Source: Reichenbachiella carrageenanivorans (GTDB taxonomy: Bacteria > Bacteroidota > Bacteroidia > Cytophagales > Cyclobacteriaceae). Taken from it: a DNA stretch of 64,000 bases. Under the pieces are notes generated by a model. The model had not been told where the DNA came from. It did no database searches and worked only from the letters and a program-made list of their open reading frames with translations. The stretch lies in NCBI RefSeq assembly GCF_025639805.1, contig NZ_CP106735.1, positions 4,187,501 to 4,251,500 of the forward strand. The letters are read 5' to 3'. Positions 11,061 to 23,000 of the stretch are shown one piece after another. Position 1 is the stretch's first letter, and every line of letters starts with the position of its first letter. Position numbers and translations under genes: made by a program.

Positions 11061-11438
11061 TTACACCTTGCTTTTCACAATACCAGCAATTAGGCACAAC
11101 CACCCTCCCATCAGCATCAAACCACCTATAGGAGTAATCGCTCCAAAAATCGCCACGTTTGTAATGCTCAAAATGTATAGCGAACCACTAAATACAAGTA
11201 CCCCAATCGAGAACAAATAAGTGGCCTTTGCCACCCAGGAGCCTACCAATTTCTCATCCAGCAGCCCGCAGACTAATAGTGCTATTGCATGATAAAATTG
11301 ATACCTGACACCTGTCTCAAATACCTCTAAGCGACCATTTTCTTCCAAAAGGTCTTTCAAAGCATGTGCACCAAAAGCACCAATCATCACTGTCAGCAAA
11401 CCAAACACTGCCCCCAACACTAAAGCTTTCTTATTCAT
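11061..11438 (-). CDS. DUF423 small integral membrane protein
   Basis: A 125-residue protein with four hydrophobic segments and the DUF423 signature GAFGAHALKDLL near residues 21-32, followed by ETGVRYQFYHAIALL and GGLMLMGGWLCL. It matches the YgdD/TMEM256 family of inner-membrane proteins of unknown function. Its start overlaps the upstream decarboxylase gene by 8 bp, so the two form one operon. Confidence 0.88.
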   Translation of the reverse strand: MNKKALVLGAVFGLLTVMIGAFGAHALKDLLEENGRLEVFETGVRYQFYHAIALLVCGLLDEKLVGSWVAKATYLFSIGVLVFSGSLYILSITNVAIFGAITPIGGLMLMGGWLCLIAGIVKSKV

Positions 11439-12666
11439 TTGTTAATGTTTTATCCAAGTCTAATAAAAACTGATCGAGTATTCCCTCGGTCACATGATCC
11501 ATTACAACTATTTTCCACCACATAGGATCATCATGATCATCAGGTACCAAAAAATATTTTTCCGCCAGCAATGGATCAACTTTATCTGGCCTCAACGTTA
11601 CAATATTCATTTTCGGGTGTCTATAAAAAGATATTCCTCTTTTGGTCAATTGCTCACAAAGCCAATCTGTGCGCTCTAGTAAATTTGCAATCTTAGCTTT
11701 CCATCCATCGGAACCATAGGCGCGCATAATCATCCATATAGCTACTGCATTAGCTCCAGAGCGACTACCTATGAGCGTATAGTCTTTTCCTTTTACATAA
11801 TTAGCCTCCTTCGTCATCGCATAGCTGATATAACCTTTTCTAATCAGTACGACACCTGTCCCATAGGGAGACAACAACATCTTATGTGCGTCTAGGGAAA
11901 ACGAAAATACATGCTGATTCTGAAAAGAATACAGCGGATCTTCCGCTGAAAAGGGGTAAATAAAGCCACCATATGCACCGTCTACATGGATTTTAAAATT
12001 CAAATCGAGTGATTGGAATAAATCAACAGCTCCAGCCATATCATCGACCGAGCCAAACATGGTCGTAGACATATTCATTACCAAAATAAAATGCTTGACC
12101 CCTACTGCTTTTGCCTTTATCAAATCTGTTTTTAGGTCATCCAACACAATCAAACGAGTCTCATCATCTACAGATGCTACAATAGATTTTATATTCAGCA
12201 GGTTAACTCCTTTGGGCATAGAATAGTGAGCATCGCTAGAATACACCATCGCAATCTCCTCATGCCTAGCCTCATGCGCTTCCACAAAGTAATTTCTCAT
12301 CACCCAGAATGCTTGAATATTGGCCTCTGTACCTCCCGATGCCACGTAGCCATCTACAGCATCAGAAGCCGCACCAAATATTTCCGTGGCACACAATGCT
12401 ATAAGTTCTTGTTCTAAGGCTTGCGTACCTTTAAATACTGGTTCAGAGTCGCCCATGGTATGGCAGCCTATATGGTTAGGGTTAGCCAACATGGTACTCA
12501 TAAATGGTGCCTCAGACAAAAAAGGAGCATCTGAATAAAAAACCTTGGGATCGAGGTAAGATGCAGGCAAGCCTATAGGTGGCGACACCCGGTAATTTAG
12601 ATTTCTATCGATCGACTCAAAGACGATGTCTCTTATCTTCTGCCTGCTGTATTTTTCCCAAAACAT
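11431..12666 (-). CDS. Group II PLP-dependent amino-acid decarboxylase-like protein
   Basis: About 411 residues when started at the ATG at 12666 (MFWEKYSRQKIRD); an upstream in-frame start would add 18 residues of no family character. The fold-type I PLP enzyme is seen in YVASGGTEANIQAFWVMR, IHVDGAYGGFIYPF and the Schiff-base Lys in SFSLDAHKMLLSPYGTG. It resembles histidine/aspartate/tyrosine decarboxylases of the group II family. The substrate amino acid cannot be stated. It would act in the cytoplasm. It is followed, with an 8-bp overlap, by the DUF423 gene. Confidence 0.82.
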   Translation of the reverse strand: MFWEKYSRQKIRDIVFESIDRNLNYRVSPPIGLPASYLDPKVFYSDAPFLSEAPFMSTMLANPNHIGCHTMGDSEPVFKGTQALEQELIALCATEIFGAASDAVDGYVASGGTEANIQAFWVMRNYFVEAHEARHEEIAMVYSSDAHYSMPKGVNLLNIKSIVASVDDETRLIVLDDLKTDLIKAKAVGVKHFILVMNMSTTMFGSVDDMAGAVDLFQSLDLNFKIHVDGAYGGFIYPFSAEDPLYSFQNQHVFSFSLDAHKMLLSPYGTGVVLIRKGYISYAMTKEANYVKGKDYTLIGSRSGANAVAIWMIMRAYGSDGWKAKIANLLERTDWLCEQLTKRGISFYRHPKMNIVTLRPDKVDPLLAEKYFLVPDDHDDPMWWKIVVMDHVTEGILDQFLLDLDKTLTNE

Positions 12667-13300
12667 ATGGTATCTATCATTTTTCAGCAAAATTACACAT
12701 CCAAAAACAGGATTGTACAACTCCCTCTTCTAAATACTAAAAAAGAAGATCCTTATCATTTTATATTCAACAATGACAGATCATTATTCTGATTCATCTC
12801 CGCCCCTCCTTACCCTCATGTACCAATACATTTCTTGATTTGGTTTTCACCATTTTCCCAAATTATATTCTGATCTAATATTTAATTCAATAATGTCAGG
12901 AAAAAGACAATATTTTTTTACGGTATTAAATGCTGATACAACAAACTAACCGATCAGTATGAACAATAAAATTCTGCTATCTCTTCAACCCATAATATTT
13001 AATTGGCCAATCACCACCTACCTCAGCTACTCCCCTAAAAGCACCTAAAAATAAGAGTAGGGGGATTGTTTTTAGCAAATGTTTTGGGTGTGTTAAAGGT
13101 TAAACTCCGCATATGTTGATCTACCTCTTGGTATATCTGACAAAAAAAGCGAGCTTATAAGTGTCGCAGTCTTACAGATAAAGAGTCAAACATTTAACAT
13201 CCAAAATGCTGGTTTTTCTATTGCTAACATTCGAGAAAAATCAGCCCCATTACTCGATTGGGTTAAACGAAATTCAATCAGTAATTTTCTCATAATAATA

Positions 13301-13332
13301 AAAAGCGAGGTTTTGGTTTACCTCGCTTTTTT
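13301..13332. terminator. Orphan bidirectional hairpin terminator
   Basis: AAAAGCGAGGT (13301-13311) pairs perfectly with ACCTCGCTTTT (13320-13330) across an 8-nt loop, followed by two more T on the plus strand and flanked by an A-run on the other side. No protein gene ends here on either strand, so it may end a small RNA. Confidence 0.6.
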
Positions 13333-13677
13333 CTACCCTTCATAAAAGAAAAGAAAAACACAATCTATCACCCAATAGCAACTACTTGTTTCGAGCTTTC
13401 TTTAACTAATATATTTGTCGTAATTTTACGATTATTCATGATCTCTTAGATGAGGAGTTTGATCATAACAAACCTATTCAGAATAAATAATTCGTGTATT
13501 TTCCTCTTAAACAATAGGGTTTGATTTCATTCGACGAAAAAATCAAATCATTCGTAGGAAAACACCTACTTATATTAGGAGAATAACCGTTTTTTTGTAA
13601 ATAGGGTATTTTACTAATGCAAACACAATAAGAATAGGATAATTTGGCAGAAATTTACTCATTGGGAGTGACACACT

Positions 13678-13938
13678 ATGAAAAGGGGAAAATTTAAACT
13701 AACACTATGCTTTTTTGCATTGTATTATACAACCAGTATGGTACCGCATATCATAATCTCTAATGAGAGTGAACTTAAAGAAACACCCTTCCAACTACCC
13801 TACAAAAGTACTTTTGAACAATATTTGCCACTCACCTGGCAAAATACCACCAACAACCCTACCTACATTATTACACTTACCAACCCTACCTACCAACAAT
13901 CAATTGACGGTAACAAAACATTACTGCCAATTTTCTGA
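13678..13938 (+). CDS. Doubtful small ORF (86 residues)
   Basis: An ATG-initiated frame with a hydrophobic N-terminus (residues 7-23) that could pass for a signal peptide, then a Thr/Asn/Pro-rich stretch containing a short internal repeat (NPTY twice). A TAATTTG box lies ~35 bp upstream. It resembles no family I know, and its codon pattern looks like translated intergenic DNA. It is listed for completeness only. Confidence 0.2.
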   Translation: MKRGKFKLTLCFFALYYTTSMVPHIIISNESELKETPFQLPYKSTFEQYLPLTWQNTTNNPTYIITLTNPTYQQSIDGNKTLLPIF

Positions 13939-14035
13939 AATTAAAAACCAGCCTCTATTTCTATCACCTATTGCATAATATATAATAGTTACACGAACCA
14001 ATCATACTCAAAATTTTAGTTCAATTTATCTTCAT

Positions 14036-17000
14036 ATGAAAAAGTTTCTCTTAGTAGCACTCATTCTAATCATTGGCAACACACTGTATGCCCAGCAGTC
14101 AGGCCCTGCGGGACTAGGAACCACCGATGGCAGCTCGCCTTTGGAAATATGGCTCAGAGCTGACCAAGGTATATCCACGATCAACAACAAAGTACAAACT
14201 TGGGCAGATTTGAGTGGAAATGGTCGAAACATGACACAAACCACTGCTGGCCGAAGACCCTCTTTCATCTCTGCGTCACCAGACCTAAACGCCAAACCTA
14301 CAGTCGACTTTGTTGCCTCTTCTAACACTTATCTGAATGGAGCACTCACTCAGGACTTTTTTGGTGTATCAGGAGAACCTACCGAAATTGGAGATGTATT
14401 TGTGGTATTCAAACAACCCGCTACTAACTCTGGCTATGTAGTACAGTTTCCTAATACAACTGGCAACAGTAGCTTTCTCACGCTCCTATCTAATGGTGGC
14501 GATAGCGCTCCTGCGGATAACAACGTCCTAAACGATGTTCAATTATTTGTAAGGCAAAGTGATGCTTCATTTTCAGTGCTGTCTACTCACAACGATGCAA
14601 CATACAACGACCATTTCGTTGTTGATCAATTCCATTTAGCTAGGTTTGGTATTGACCCTACTACAGAAGATTTTTGGTTATATGACAATAGTGAGCTACT
14701 AAAACAGGCGACTACCGCCAATCAAATTTCATATAATGGAGGTACAGGAGATGAAGTCCTTAGACTTGGTGGGTCTGGTTCCGGCAGCTATTATGATGGA
14801 GAAATTGCCGAATTTTTCGTGTTTAGCGAAAAACTCAACAACGCTCAGTTTGTAATCATACAAAACTACCTTAACTCAAGGTATGGCATAAGCACTAGCA
14901 ATGATCTCTATGCAGGAGACTTAGACATCAATTCCAACCATGATCTCGGTGTATTTGGTATTGGGCAAGCATCTGGTTCCGAAGTTATCAGCAGCGCTAC
15001 CTATGAAGGTCTCACAATAGAAGCTACCGCTGGTCTCGAAGACAATGACTATCTATTTGCAGGTCACAAAATACTAACAAATACCATCCTAGATACAGAC
15101 ATCGCTGGACTTGCTGGAGCTTCACCAGCCAGAGTTGAGCGTGCATGGTACTTTGATATAACTGACGCAAATACATCCCTTACTACTACCATTACTTTCG
15201 ATTTGGATGACGCAGGGCTAGAAGATGTAACTTTAGCTAACGCATCCAATTACAAATTAATCTCCCGCTCTACTCCTAATAATGGGAGCTGGTCAGATGC
15301 TGGAGGGACTGTCACTATCAATGATTTAGAAAACACCATTTCATTTTCAGGAATCACTGTAACCGATGGCAACTACTATACAGTAGCTACTACCGACAAC
15401 AACAACAGTCCTTTAGGACATACCAGACAAACCTGGTATTCTTTTCAAACTGGCCCATGGGGAGATCCTAACTCTTGGACACTAGATGGAGCCACCACTC
15501 CTCTTTTTGACAATAATGGAAATGAAATTCCTGGGCTAGGCGATAAAGTAATCATCACTTCTGGACGTGTCATATCTATGTATGAAGCAGATGGATCCAC
15601 CATTCTTGATAATATATCTGTTGAATCCGTTGCACTTAAACCATCTGGCAGGTTAGATTTATTAGCATCTACTGGGCATAATTTTGGTGCTATATCTGGC
15701 TCTGGCACCCTGACCTTAACAGGTATACCCAACACAGGCACTCCAACAGCATATATAGAAAACCTACCCGACGGAGATTACAGTGCGTTTGCGGATCAAT
15801 TACTAGGAGGTACTATTACCTTAAATACCGCTACAAACAATATTCCTCTGGTTCTTAACCAGACCCTTAGCGGAGGTATCTCCCCCGATCCTAACGGAGC
15901 CGTGTCAAGAAGTATGACTGTGAATATGGGAGATGCTGATGATATTGTCATTTTACAAAGAAGTCTATACCTCACTCGCAACCTTAACATCACGCAAGGG
16001 GTTCTCCAAATTCACAGAAACACTACTGACAGCCATACTGGCATCACGTTTACAGATAGCAACCTGAATATAGACGTAGTCAATAACATAACGATAGCAG
16101 CCAATGGCTCTATCACGACAGGCAATGTCAACCAGCGTCACCAGCTCAATAGTTATGGAAATGTTTCAATCAATGGGTCTACCAAATTCACTCAGCGCAC
16201 CAGTGCTACCCTTACCTCAACTGCTACAGACGGTATCGTAGATCTCAATTTTTTAAATACAGAGGCCGATCAATCTTTAACTTGTAATGCAGTTGCTCAT
16301 TTTTACAGAATAGAAATCGACAAACAATCAGCGTCCCACACACTAAGTATTACGGCTTCTGCTGATGGAAATTTCAATCTCAACGGTCGAGCCAATTATA
16401 CTGTTGATTCAGATTTAAACTTTAGGGGTACAAACAATAATGCTTTCGCATTAGTAACTGGAACAGCAAAAATCGGCTCTAATGTCAGCATCCTTTTGAA
16501 CCAAGGAGGCAACTACTCCATCTCTTCTTCAGCCATGCTATGGGTAGATGGTGGACATGTTTTAAAAACAAATGGATCTGCACTCGTACCTTATGGTACT
16601 TTTAAAATTTCAGACGGTGTAGCAGAATTTTTGGTGCAAAGCGGAATTACCATTAGAGATGCAGGAGCCATAGAAGTAACTGGAGGCAGCCTTTATGCCA
16701 ACCAAATCAGAACATCTATCCAAGCTACCGACGATATCGGTAGTTACCTTCAGAGCGGCGGACATGTGTATGTAAACGGAGGTAGTGGCATAGGATCGTC
16801 AACTACTGGCGGTGGTGGCACTCAGACAGATTATTATACTTTTTGTTTGCCAGAGGAAGCCAACGTATTCAGAATGTCTGGTGGTACTTTAGAGATCCAA
16901 AGATCAAACTACAATACGACCAGCTCTACTGGCACACCTAACGACGAAGATGCAACAGATGATCTTGGTGGTGGTATATTCATCAACTCTGCTAAACAAA

Positions 17001-20000
17001 ATATTGAAGTAACTGGTGGTACAGTCATCATGAACATGAACAATACTGTCCCTTTCAAGGTCACTTCAAAGGCTCCCTTTTACAATGTTATAATGACCAA
17101 CTCTCAGGGTAATGCGATCAACGACGCAGATGGCAGCACTACTGTAAATATCAAGACTACCGATGACAATATTGTATTCTTAGCTGGCGGACAATCTGGA
17201 GACGGATCAGGCTCAGATGTCATCATGCAAGCGCAGCCATTGGTGGTACTAAACGACCTTACGATTGGTGACGACACAAACCCAATCAGATTTGATCACT
17301 TAGGACAAGATGTAACTATAGGTAGAAATTTCACAATCACACACAATGCCCAATACTATTTTGGGAATGAAGACTTACTACCCTCTACAGGTACCTCTGG
17401 ACTAAACACCGCTGAAAATACAATTATACCTGCAAGTCATCAAAATACAACCACTTTCAACGGAACGTTGAATAGCACCCTTTCATTGGCCAACTTGGAT
17501 GTATTGACAGACAACAGACCTAGTGGCTACAATGAAGCTGAAAATAATGAGCAAGTTTTCTTCAACATGACGATAAGTAAAGAAAACAATACCACATTAA
17601 CACTAACAGCTCCCAACAAACCAGTCAGCACAGTATCCAATATTCACAACGCATTAAGGACTGGAGACAATAGTAACTTTAGGTTGGAATCGGGTATTCT
17701 GAATCAAGGAAACCGAAGCATTAGGTTTTATGGAAATGTATATAATGCGAGTCAGCTAAGTGTATATGAGGAAGGAGTGACTGACATCAATGCCTTATTA
17801 AAATTCAGACCGGCTACATTCACCATAGAAACTGAACCTGGTGCAAAATTTGGCAATTTCAGGTTAAACTGTCAAGACCAAATCATCTCCATCGACAACG
17901 ACGTTACAATAGAAAGATTGGAATACCTACACGGCCGACTCTACATTGGGAAAAATAGATTGACAGTAGATGAATTAGATGTAAACCTTACAGGTAATGC
18001 GGATTATGGAAACTGTAATGGCTGCTTCTCTGTAGAAGATATGATTATCACTGATGGTAACGCATCAGACGGTGGTCTGAGTTTAAAGATCTCCGCAACA
18101 AATAACACCACTATAAATGGTGATACTAATTTCGACGGAAACAGTACCATTCAAAGTATTCCTGAAACAGACTTTTTATTCCCCGTAGGTATCGGAGGAG
18201 GGGTTCCTAAGTACACGCCTTCCCTACTCAGCATCTCTGATGTTGGTGATCTGGGTGAAGATGGGGAAGGGTACATCATCGTAAATCCAGTCCAAGGTGC
18301 GTTAAAAACCACCAAGCAAACAGGTGAAATCCTAAACTACCATTGGAGAGTCAGAACCGAAGGATTTGATGCTGAACCCGAATTGAGTTATATCCAATTC
18401 TTTGGAAACAATGCTGACGACCCTTCTTCAGGAGTTAACCTATTGAGCTATGTAGCAGGCAAAGTGCTCGATGGAAGTGATTTTGCAAGAAGCTTCGAGC
18501 CTACAAATACAGTAACCACCCCATCACCTCCTTTTGAAAACGTTGATTATTCCATTTTATTCAATGGCTCTGGCTCTGGATTCACACTTGAGAATACTAA
18601 CTTCACGGCTGGCGACCAAGCAAGATTTGAAGGCTACCCAAGAAAAATATATGCTAGAAAAAATGGACAATGGCACGACCCTACTACCTGGTCTGAAAAT
18701 GGAAACGGCAGCCCAGCACTTACTTTGGTTTCTGAGCTCCCACAGCTCGGGGATATCGTAATACTCGGTTCTAATGACGGCGCAGCAAACAGACTAGTAG
18801 CCATAGACCCTAACAATGCAAACTATGCTCCGATTGATATCGCACGACTCGTAATATTAAGATATCATACAGGTGAGAGCTCTCTATTGACATTCGGAGA
18901 TAGCGAGGTACAGCGAGATTTACATGATTTTGGTTTTGTGACCAACCAAGACCCTGACATTGCAGACCCAATAAATACAATAAATCATTCTTCTAAGTTG
19001 AAATTTGCAGGACCAGGGCTTCCTAAAGGTGACTTTGGTGAATTCGTAAGTGCTCCAAATACCCTTTGGACATATAGTCGCCAATTCCCAGGGACAACCG
19101 TAAACATAAGCAACATGGCAGGCGGCAATGTCGCTACAGTTAATTTTGATGGGTATACGATTGACAACTCTATTGATGAGTACCCCACTCTTCAATTTGA
19201 TGCCTCTGGAAGCACCATCGCAGGAACCAATCGATACATCACATTACCAGATATCGACATCACGGTCAATCAAGACATAAGACACTTTATCGGCTCCAAT
19301 AGAGTCAAATTCAACACCTCTGCAACTGGCGGAGACGTTCATGTAAAAGGTAATTTAGTTTTTAACTCAGGTACTAACCAATTAGAGTTTCAGGCGACAG
19401 GTACTTCTCGTACACTTACCGTAGACGGAGACATCAACTTCAATAACAACGCAGCCTCAAACCGACTTCTAGTAGAGGATGCGGCAAGTTCATTGACACA
19501 CAACGTGGTATTGTCTGGAAGTATAATCAATAATAACAATTCCTCTAGAGTAACTTTATATCATTCGGCCACCAACACGAAAGCAAACCTGACAGTGGCT
19601 GGAATGAGCGATGAAAGCTTGCCTGATTTCAATACCAATATCGCCCTCAACAAACTCATTGTTAACAAAGGAGAAGATCAAACCAATAGCTTTACTGTCC
19701 AGGATGTTATTACTTTTCCCGACATTAATGTTTCTGACGAATCTCCAATAGAATTACTAAATGGTAGACTAATTATCGATCATGCAGGCATAGACCTACT
19801 GTTGGCCAATGCGGGAACAGGTGATTTCAACCTACCCAACCTACTCAACTCTGAGGCATCCTCTGGATCTGCTGGACTTGAAATCCAACAAGGAACTCTT
19901 AGGATTGAAGGTGACGACACAGGAATTATCCTTGATGGTTCTCTCGTTTTAAATGGAGGAAATTTAGACATGAGCAGTGGTGTTGGCAATGGCAACAATT

Positions 20001-23000
20001 TCATCGAATACTCAGCCACTGGCAATGCAGTAATTGAAGTAACAAACGCATCATCTATACTCTCAGTAGGCTCACAGATAAGAAGAGGTTTTTTCTCAGA
20101 AGCTGGCGTTTTAGACCTTAATATTACAGATGGTTCGCTCCTTATAGGTGTATCGTCTAAGGGCGACTACCGAAGAGGTATGCTCGAAGTGGTCAATCCA
20201 GGTAGTAACATTACTTTTACAGGTGGTTTGATTGTATTTACCAATCAGAACGGCGTAAATGCCACAGAGGCGATAAAAGCATCCCTCCTACTAGAACCAG
20301 ACACCTATGATCTCACCGGGTCTACCATCTACGTTGACCTCATAGAGAACACCAATAACAACTTCAGTATCAATAGTGCTATTCCTCTTTACAATTTAAC
20401 CGTTCAGAGTGATTTTGGTTCTGAGAGCGAAGTGGTACAATTGAAAACTAGAAGCCTGACCATCGAAGGTGACTTGACGCTAAGCAATGATGTAGAATTA
20501 AGGTCAAACAACCTCGGCCTTACCTTACAAGGTGATTTAGTAATCAACGACGATGCGGTATATTCTGCAGGAATCAACAAAACCACCTTTAATATCGGTG
20601 CTGGAGAAACTAGTATATTAACAGGAACAAACACTAGTGCAGTCTCTTTCTACAACTTCGAAAAGACAGGAGAAGGCACACTTGATCTAAACAAGGACAT
20701 CAGTATCACTGGTGCTACATTTAAGCTTTCTCAAGGTACTTTGTCAGACAACGACAATGCCATTCACTTTCTGGGTCAAACCATGTCTAATGACGGAGTG
20801 CATACATCAGGCAGCAACCTAACGAATGGAGGTATTATATTCGAAAGAACAAACGATGCTCAAGTATTGTCGACCTCTGCAGAAGGCATATTTGGTAACC
20901 TCACTATCAACAATGTGAATGGTGTTGCGCTACCAGATGCTAACCAAGACTTTCAGATCACAAATAACTTGACTTTGAACGCTGGTGTTTTCGACATTGG
21001 CCCTGCACTACTTCTAATCACCTCTACAGGTACCATCACGAATGGAACTGGAAATGGCAGCAGCCTAAACAACTTTGGGGAAGCAAACCAAATTCAAACC
21101 AATAGTTCTATTATTGACTTTGGGTTAGAGAAGGAATTTGCAGCCAACAACACGGCAAATTTTGTATTCCCTGTAGGAGAAGGCAACAGGTACACTCCTG
21201 TATTGGTTGATTTCACAAGCCCTGGAGGCAACTCTGGTTCTACCATAGGTAAACTTAGAATAAGACCTAGAAATGCCGTTGCTCCTATCATGCTGAGCGA
21301 AGATCAAACCGTACAGGATGCCATTTTACAATATCACTGGTTGATCAATGGAGATAATCTGACCAATTTTTCAGCAGACATCATTGGCAGTTATGACGAC
21401 GATGTGATTGGAACAGATGACGAAAACACATATAGAGGTGCCAGAGCTATATTCTCTGATCCAGATTTAACCGTAGAAAACCCTTTCCCGAGCAACGACG
21501 CCGATTTAGTAGACGATGTAGAAAATACCATCACCTTCCCTATTGCTTCTGAAAGTGATTTCTCTGGAGAGTATTTTGCAGGTAATCCAGACATCATACC
21601 AGACAATTTCGAAACGTTAATCTTCGACGGTTTGACAAACACAAATTACGACATCGCTAACAACTACTTCTTTGATGAAAATGACAACGGTGTTTTTGAT
21701 GGTATAGACGTTAGACAAACAGACCTAAGTGCCGTCATTGGTGGAGCAATAGAAATTGCCTCTACCAAAACCATGGCACTGAACATTGACAATATAAGCT
21801 TCAGTAGACTCATCATCCCTGCCGACGGAGTGTTAGAAATCGCAGGAACCAACGGTCATATCTTGGGACAAGTAAGTGGTACTGGTACTATCAGAATTAA
21901 TAGTGATGGCTCTACTGCAGCTCTACCCGCAGGTGATTATCTCAACTTCTTCGATTGCTCTGGTGGTGCATTAGAATACGGAGGATCGGGTGATTACACC
22001 ATTTTGGTGGAATCGAATAAAGTAAGACAACTTACTTTGAATGGTTCTGGCACAAAGACATTTGTAAGCAATAGTAATATAGAGATTTGCGAAAATCTGA
22101 TCATGAATAGTGGTACGCTGAATCTTGCGAGCGAAAAAACGTTTTTGATAGGAGGAGATTTCAATATGAACGGAGGCACAATAAACATGGCTACAGATGG
22201 TCTTTTCAAAGTATTGGGTGATGTAGATCTCACAGCAGGTATAATGACTACTTCTGACAATAGCTATTTTGAACTACTCGGTGATTTAAATAGAACAGCG
22301 ACTACCATATCCTCTGTAGGTGGTACTTCTACGGTATTGTTTTCTGGATCCACAACCCAAAACATTACGGGAGATTTCAATATTGCAAATGTAATCATCA
22401 ACAATACTGCATCAGGAACAGCAATTAATATCACGGGAGGATCTATCTTTAAAATCAATGGTAGTATCAACTTCCTTGATGGTATAGTAGCTACAGACAA
22501 TACCAACTTCAAATCTGGTTCATTTACCATCAATAATGTATTGGAGTTTGCAACAAGTGCTAGCTTTACAGGAGGAAGTAGTGCCAGTTTTGTAGATGGG
22601 GTAGTAAGAAAAGAAAACCTCGTAGCTAACTCCAACTTCACATTCCCTACAGGAGATGGTTCTACATATGCACCCATATCAATACAAGAAGATGGTACTG
22701 GGGGAGAAACTTGGACTACAAGATACATAAGAGTAAATCCAACTACTTATTTGAGTAACAACTACTCTAACATTGGAACGACGGCAGTGTCAACTATAGA
22801 GTTCTGGGTCGTTCATGCCTCTACTCCAGGTCAATCCGCAACTATAGGACTGACCTACGGCACACAGTCTAACGTATTGACTCCCGACGAAACCACAGTT
22901 GTATCTATTTTCGACAACATAGGTGGTGGAAATGGCGTGGACAATATAGATACTTGGTCTGATGCTGGCAGAGGTGGGTTGTCTTCTGGCGCATCTACTA

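Larger units (their letters stand above)
12721..14035. other. 1.3-kb gene-poor region
   Basis: AT-rich, with no convincing gene. It holds an orphan hairpin terminator (13301-13332) and one weak 86-codon open frame (13678-13938). It contains no tRNA-like cloverleaf, IS end or CRISPR-like repeat that I can see. Part of it could be the upstream region of the giant surface-protein gene at 14036. Confidence 0.6.

Noticed and set aside
22264..22728. 154-residue minus-strand ORF inside the giant surface protein
   Set aside because: Opposite strand of a repeat-rich gene; composition follows from the Asn/Thr-rich coding strand.
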